From contig NZ_BOLN01000002.1 of assembly GCF_016861655.1 (NCBI RefSeq), forward strand, positions 397,767-461,766: 64,000 nt of DNA, in the 5' to 3' direction. The DNA is from Levilactobacillus lanxiensis (GTDB lineage Bacteria; Bacillota; Bacilli; Lactobacillales; Lactobacillaceae). Below, piece by piece: positions 62,047 to 64,000 of this stretch. The position numbers and the translations under genes were made by a program. The number at the start of each line of letters is the position of its first letter. The first letter of the stretch is position 1. The notes under the pieces were generated by a model. It saw only the letters and a list, made by a program, of their open reading frames with translations. It was not told the origin of the DNA and made no database searches.

Positions 62047-64000
62047 CTATTTTGCAATCACCAGTGTCTTATTCCCAGTGATGTAGGTGCCATCAGACAG
62101 TACCAAACGCGTTGTCAGGTTATGCTTCTGAATCTTCTTGACTGTCAGTACAGTCCCACGCTTGTAGTGGCGGACAACCTTACCGTGCAGAGTTATCTGG
62201 TTGTAAGCGTTGACGCCGTGTTTGCCGATGACACGGATAGCCTTGGGTTGAGACTTGTAGTAGGTGTTGCTGACGAATTTGCTATTTGCCGTGATATATC
62301 CAGTCTTGCCATTAGCGGCGCGGACGTAGTAACGAAGCCTACCAGCCTTAGACCAGGCGTACCCGATGACAACAAACTGTGGCCGATTTGGTCGTCTTTG
62401 CTTCGTGTACCAGTGAAGGCGCGTTGCTTTAGAGAAGGTCGGATCACTGTAAAAGCCAATCTTCTTGATCGCATAAACAGCAGCATACCTACCAATTGCA
62501 GTGGCTTTGCCAGCAAGTTGACGCTTAAAGGTTGGAGCTGCTGCGCCGTTCTTACCAAATTTAACGGTGGTAGAACCGCCCTTACCGTCAGGCAGAACAG
62601 CAAGTAAGGCACCGGGTTCAATCGCACGTTGCACAATGAGTTTACCATTCTTCAACTCGCGAACAATCCGATCACCGCTTACTGGATCATACGTGTAAAC
62701 CACCTGAAGACCATCAGGCCATTTTTGGGTAATCTTCACAACCTTATCAGCTGCTGTCGTTGAGTCCGGTGCGCTCACACCTGCACTATAGCTCGCTGGC
62801 GCGTGCGTAAACGTTGGTGTTGCATTCGGCTGATCTTGATCAAGCTTGACAGTTACCGTACCACCAGCACCATCTGGCAGTGTCACTTCCGAAACTTTAG
62901 GTGCATCGGGATTCTTGGGATCAACTGGTTGCTGCTCAAGTGGCTTCTGAGCAACAGGCTTCCCGTTTCTCAGCTCGCTTACCATCTGTTTGCCATTGGC
63001 GTTGGTATAGACTGTCTCGCTACCATCTTTCCACTTCTGGTCTACTTTGACGATATCGCCAGCAACATTTTTCGTCGTGGCAGTAACGTTGCCAAGTTTA
63101 TCAGTCGCGGTCACCGTCGTATCATGCTCAAACGTTGGCATTTCACCTGGTTGCCCGGTGTTAACGATGGTTTCAACGCCATCACCACTCTTCAACATAG
63201 TCGTCGAAGGAGAAGAAACTTCTTCCTGCCGATCGATTTCTTTCCCGTTGTTTACCTCAGTTATCGTCGCTTTACTACTGGTTGGATCATACGTGTACGT
63301 CGTCGTACTGGTCGTATTATCATCATTTGGCCACGTCTTTACGACCTTGATGAAGTTGCCAGCATCGTCCTTTGTCACAGTAGTAACGACTCCAGAATCA
63401 TCTGTCGTTGTATCCGTCGTGTCGTGTGCAAACGTTGGTGTTAACCCTGGTTGTGCTGTAACGGTTGTATCAGTTTTACCTTGTTTTACCGTTGTCTGCG
63501 TTGCACCTTCGGTGAAGTCCTGCGTGACAGGAACTTCCCCGTCTTTTTCTTCCTTGACCGACTGGTCACCGGTTGAAGGGTCATACGTGTACGTCGTCGT
63601 ACTATCATCATTTGGCCACGTCTTTACGACCTTGATAACTTTCCCATCGGCATCTGTCGTTGTAGTCACAGTGCTGTCGTTGGGATCCGCCGTCGTTGTG
63701 TCGTGTGCAAACGTTGGTGCTGACCCTGGTTGTGCTGTAACGGTTGTATCAGTTTTACCTTGTTTTACCGTTGTCTGCGTTGCACCTTCGGTGAAGTCCT
63801 GCGTGACAGGAACTTCCCCGTCTTTTTCTTCCTTGACCGACTGGTCACCGGTTGAAGGGTCATACGTGTACGTCGTCGTACTATCATCATTTGGCCACGT
63901 CTTTACGACCTTGATAACTTTCCCATCGGCATCTGTCGTTGTAGTCACAGTGCTGTCGTTGGGATCCGCCGTCGTTGTGTCGTGTGCAAACGTTGGTGCT
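62047..64000 (-). CDS. DUF5776 surface protein with 93-residue repeats (N-terminus beyond window)
   Basis: At least 650 residues, running off the right edge. From the edge inward are near-identical 93-residue repeats (279-bp period) of the type VVKTWPNDDSTTTYTYDPST, GDQSVKEEKDGEVPVTQDF, PTFAHDTT, followed by three or four diverged copies of the same WPDG/TYDP unit. The C-terminal 160 residues are DUF5776 modules (KIGFYSDPTF ... TTRLVLSDGTYITGNKTLVI). No LPxTG is present. It is probably a long, wall-associated stalk protein. The unit KQWADKSTTVYSFDP of the giant adhesin (37564) is a distant relative. The window ends within a repeat, so the true length is unknown. Confidence 0.88.
   Translation of the reverse strand, partial: APTFAHDTTTADPNDSTVTTTTDADGKVIKVVKTWPNDDSTTTYTYDPSTGDQSVKEEKDGEVPVTQDFTEGATQTTVKQGKTDTTVTAQPGSAPTFAHDTTTADPNDSTVTTTTDADGKVIKVVKTWPNDDSTTTYTYDPSTGDQSVKEEKDGEVPVTQDFTEGATQTTVKQGKTDTTVTAQPGLTPTFAHDTTDTTTDDSGVVTTVTKDDAGNFIKVVKTWPNDDNTTSTTTYTYDPTSSKATITEVNNGKEIDRQEEVSSPSTTMLKSGDGVETIVNTGQPGEMPTFEHDTTVTATDKLGNVTATTKNVAGDIVKVDQKWKDGSETVYTNANGKQMVSELRNGKPVAQKPLEQQPVDPKNPDAPKVSEVTLPDGAGGTVTVKLDQDQPNATPTFTHAPASYSAGVSAPDSTTAADKVVKITQKWPDGLQVVYTYDPVSGDRIVRELKNGKLIVQRAIEPGALLAVLPDGKGGSTTVKFGKNGAAAPTFKRQLAGKATAIGRYAAVYAIKKIGFYSDPTFSKATRLHWYTKQRRPNRPQFVVIGYAWSKAGRLRYYVRAANGKTGYITANSKFVSNTYYKSQPKAIRVIGKHGVNAYNQITLHGKVVRHYKRGTVLTVKKIQKHNLTTRLVLSDGTYITGNKTLVIAK
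63196..64000 (-). repeat. 279-bp tandem coding repeat
   Basis: The sequence recurs with a 279-bp period (GGGATCCGCC at 63682 and 63961; TCGTGTGCAAACG at 63422, 63701 and near 63980). The last two units appear identical over their overlap apart from a few bases in a GGTGCTGACC/GGTGTTAACC stretch between units, indicating recent duplication or concerted evolution. Confidence 0.9.

Noticed and set aside
63196..64000. CRISPR-like regular repeats at the right edge
   Set aside because: The period is 279 bp, in frame and encoding protein repeats, with no short repeat/spacer pattern and no cas genes.

Overview
The window looks like chromosomal DNA of a heterofermentative lactobacillus (Lactobacillaceae, most like the Levilactobacillus group). 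Reasons: a full-length phosphoketolase at about 26 kb, low-GC-Firmicute ribosome binding sites (GGAGG) and promoters, but moderately high GC; a WxL/DUF916 surface cluster; an LPxTG adhesin with a variant KxYKxGKxW-type signal peptide; DUF5776/BspA-type surface proteins; and an XrtG exosortase locus of the lactic-acid-bacterial type. The genus is inferred from gene content, not from a marker gene. I saw no rRNA, tRNA, CRISPR array, prophage or intact insertion sequence.

Layout. 0-5 kb: truncated aldo/keto reductase, LysR regulator, zinc alcohol dehydrogenase, NADPH reductase and divergent Rrf2 regulator. 5-8.6 kb: three-gene WxL cluster (WxL protein, DUF916/DUF3324 membrane-anchored partner, larger Ig-like WxL protein). 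9-16 kb: orphan antitoxin-like ORF, membrane diguanylate cyclase, GNAT acetyltransferase, OmpR/histidine-kinase two-component system. 16.3-20.3 kb: ugpCAEB-type ABC importer whose binding-protein gene carries an in-frame amber stop. 20.5-24.8 kb: secreted protein, WYL regulator, quinone-type oxidoreductase, TetR regulator with a tiny overlapping leader ORF. 25-27.5 kb: phosphoketolase. 28-30 kb: BspA-like/DUF5776 surface protein. 30.2-35.5 kb: complete XrtG exosortase locus (Firmicu-CTERM substrate, XrtG, GT2, pterin-synthase-like protein, multi-TM glycosyltransferase), genes overlapping or nearly so. 35.8-49.2 kb: NERD protein, VOC protein, a 1702-residue lectin/MBG LPxTG adhesin and several secreted proteins. 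49.3-56.8 kb: LysR regulators, DMT transporter, NAD(P)H-binding proteins, MFS exporter, aldo/keto reductase. 56.8-61.9 kb: DrrA/DrrB-like ABC exporter, MarR regulator, and a UvrA-like protein reminiscent of DrrC. 62-64 kb: truncated DUF5776 surface protein with near-identical 93-residue repeats.

The most unusual signal is not a protein. A family of intergenic elements of about 165-260 bp recurs about a dozen times in the first 24 kb, and I found none in the following 40 kb. Each has complementary ends (core GTGAAAA...TTTTCAC) enclosing three or more hairpins. When copies are compared, paired bases change together in the outer stem and in inner stems, so a folded RNA (or single-stranded DNA) appears to be what is conserved. 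Two subtypes (A and B) share the same kind of ends, and one locus has type-A ends around a type-B core. Short ORFs in these copies are almost certainly spurious. Other points of interest are the XrtG locus with its Cys-less pterin-synthase relative, a promoter block shared at identical spacing by two distant loci of one secreted-protein family, and a pair of covarying hairpins flanking one of those genes.
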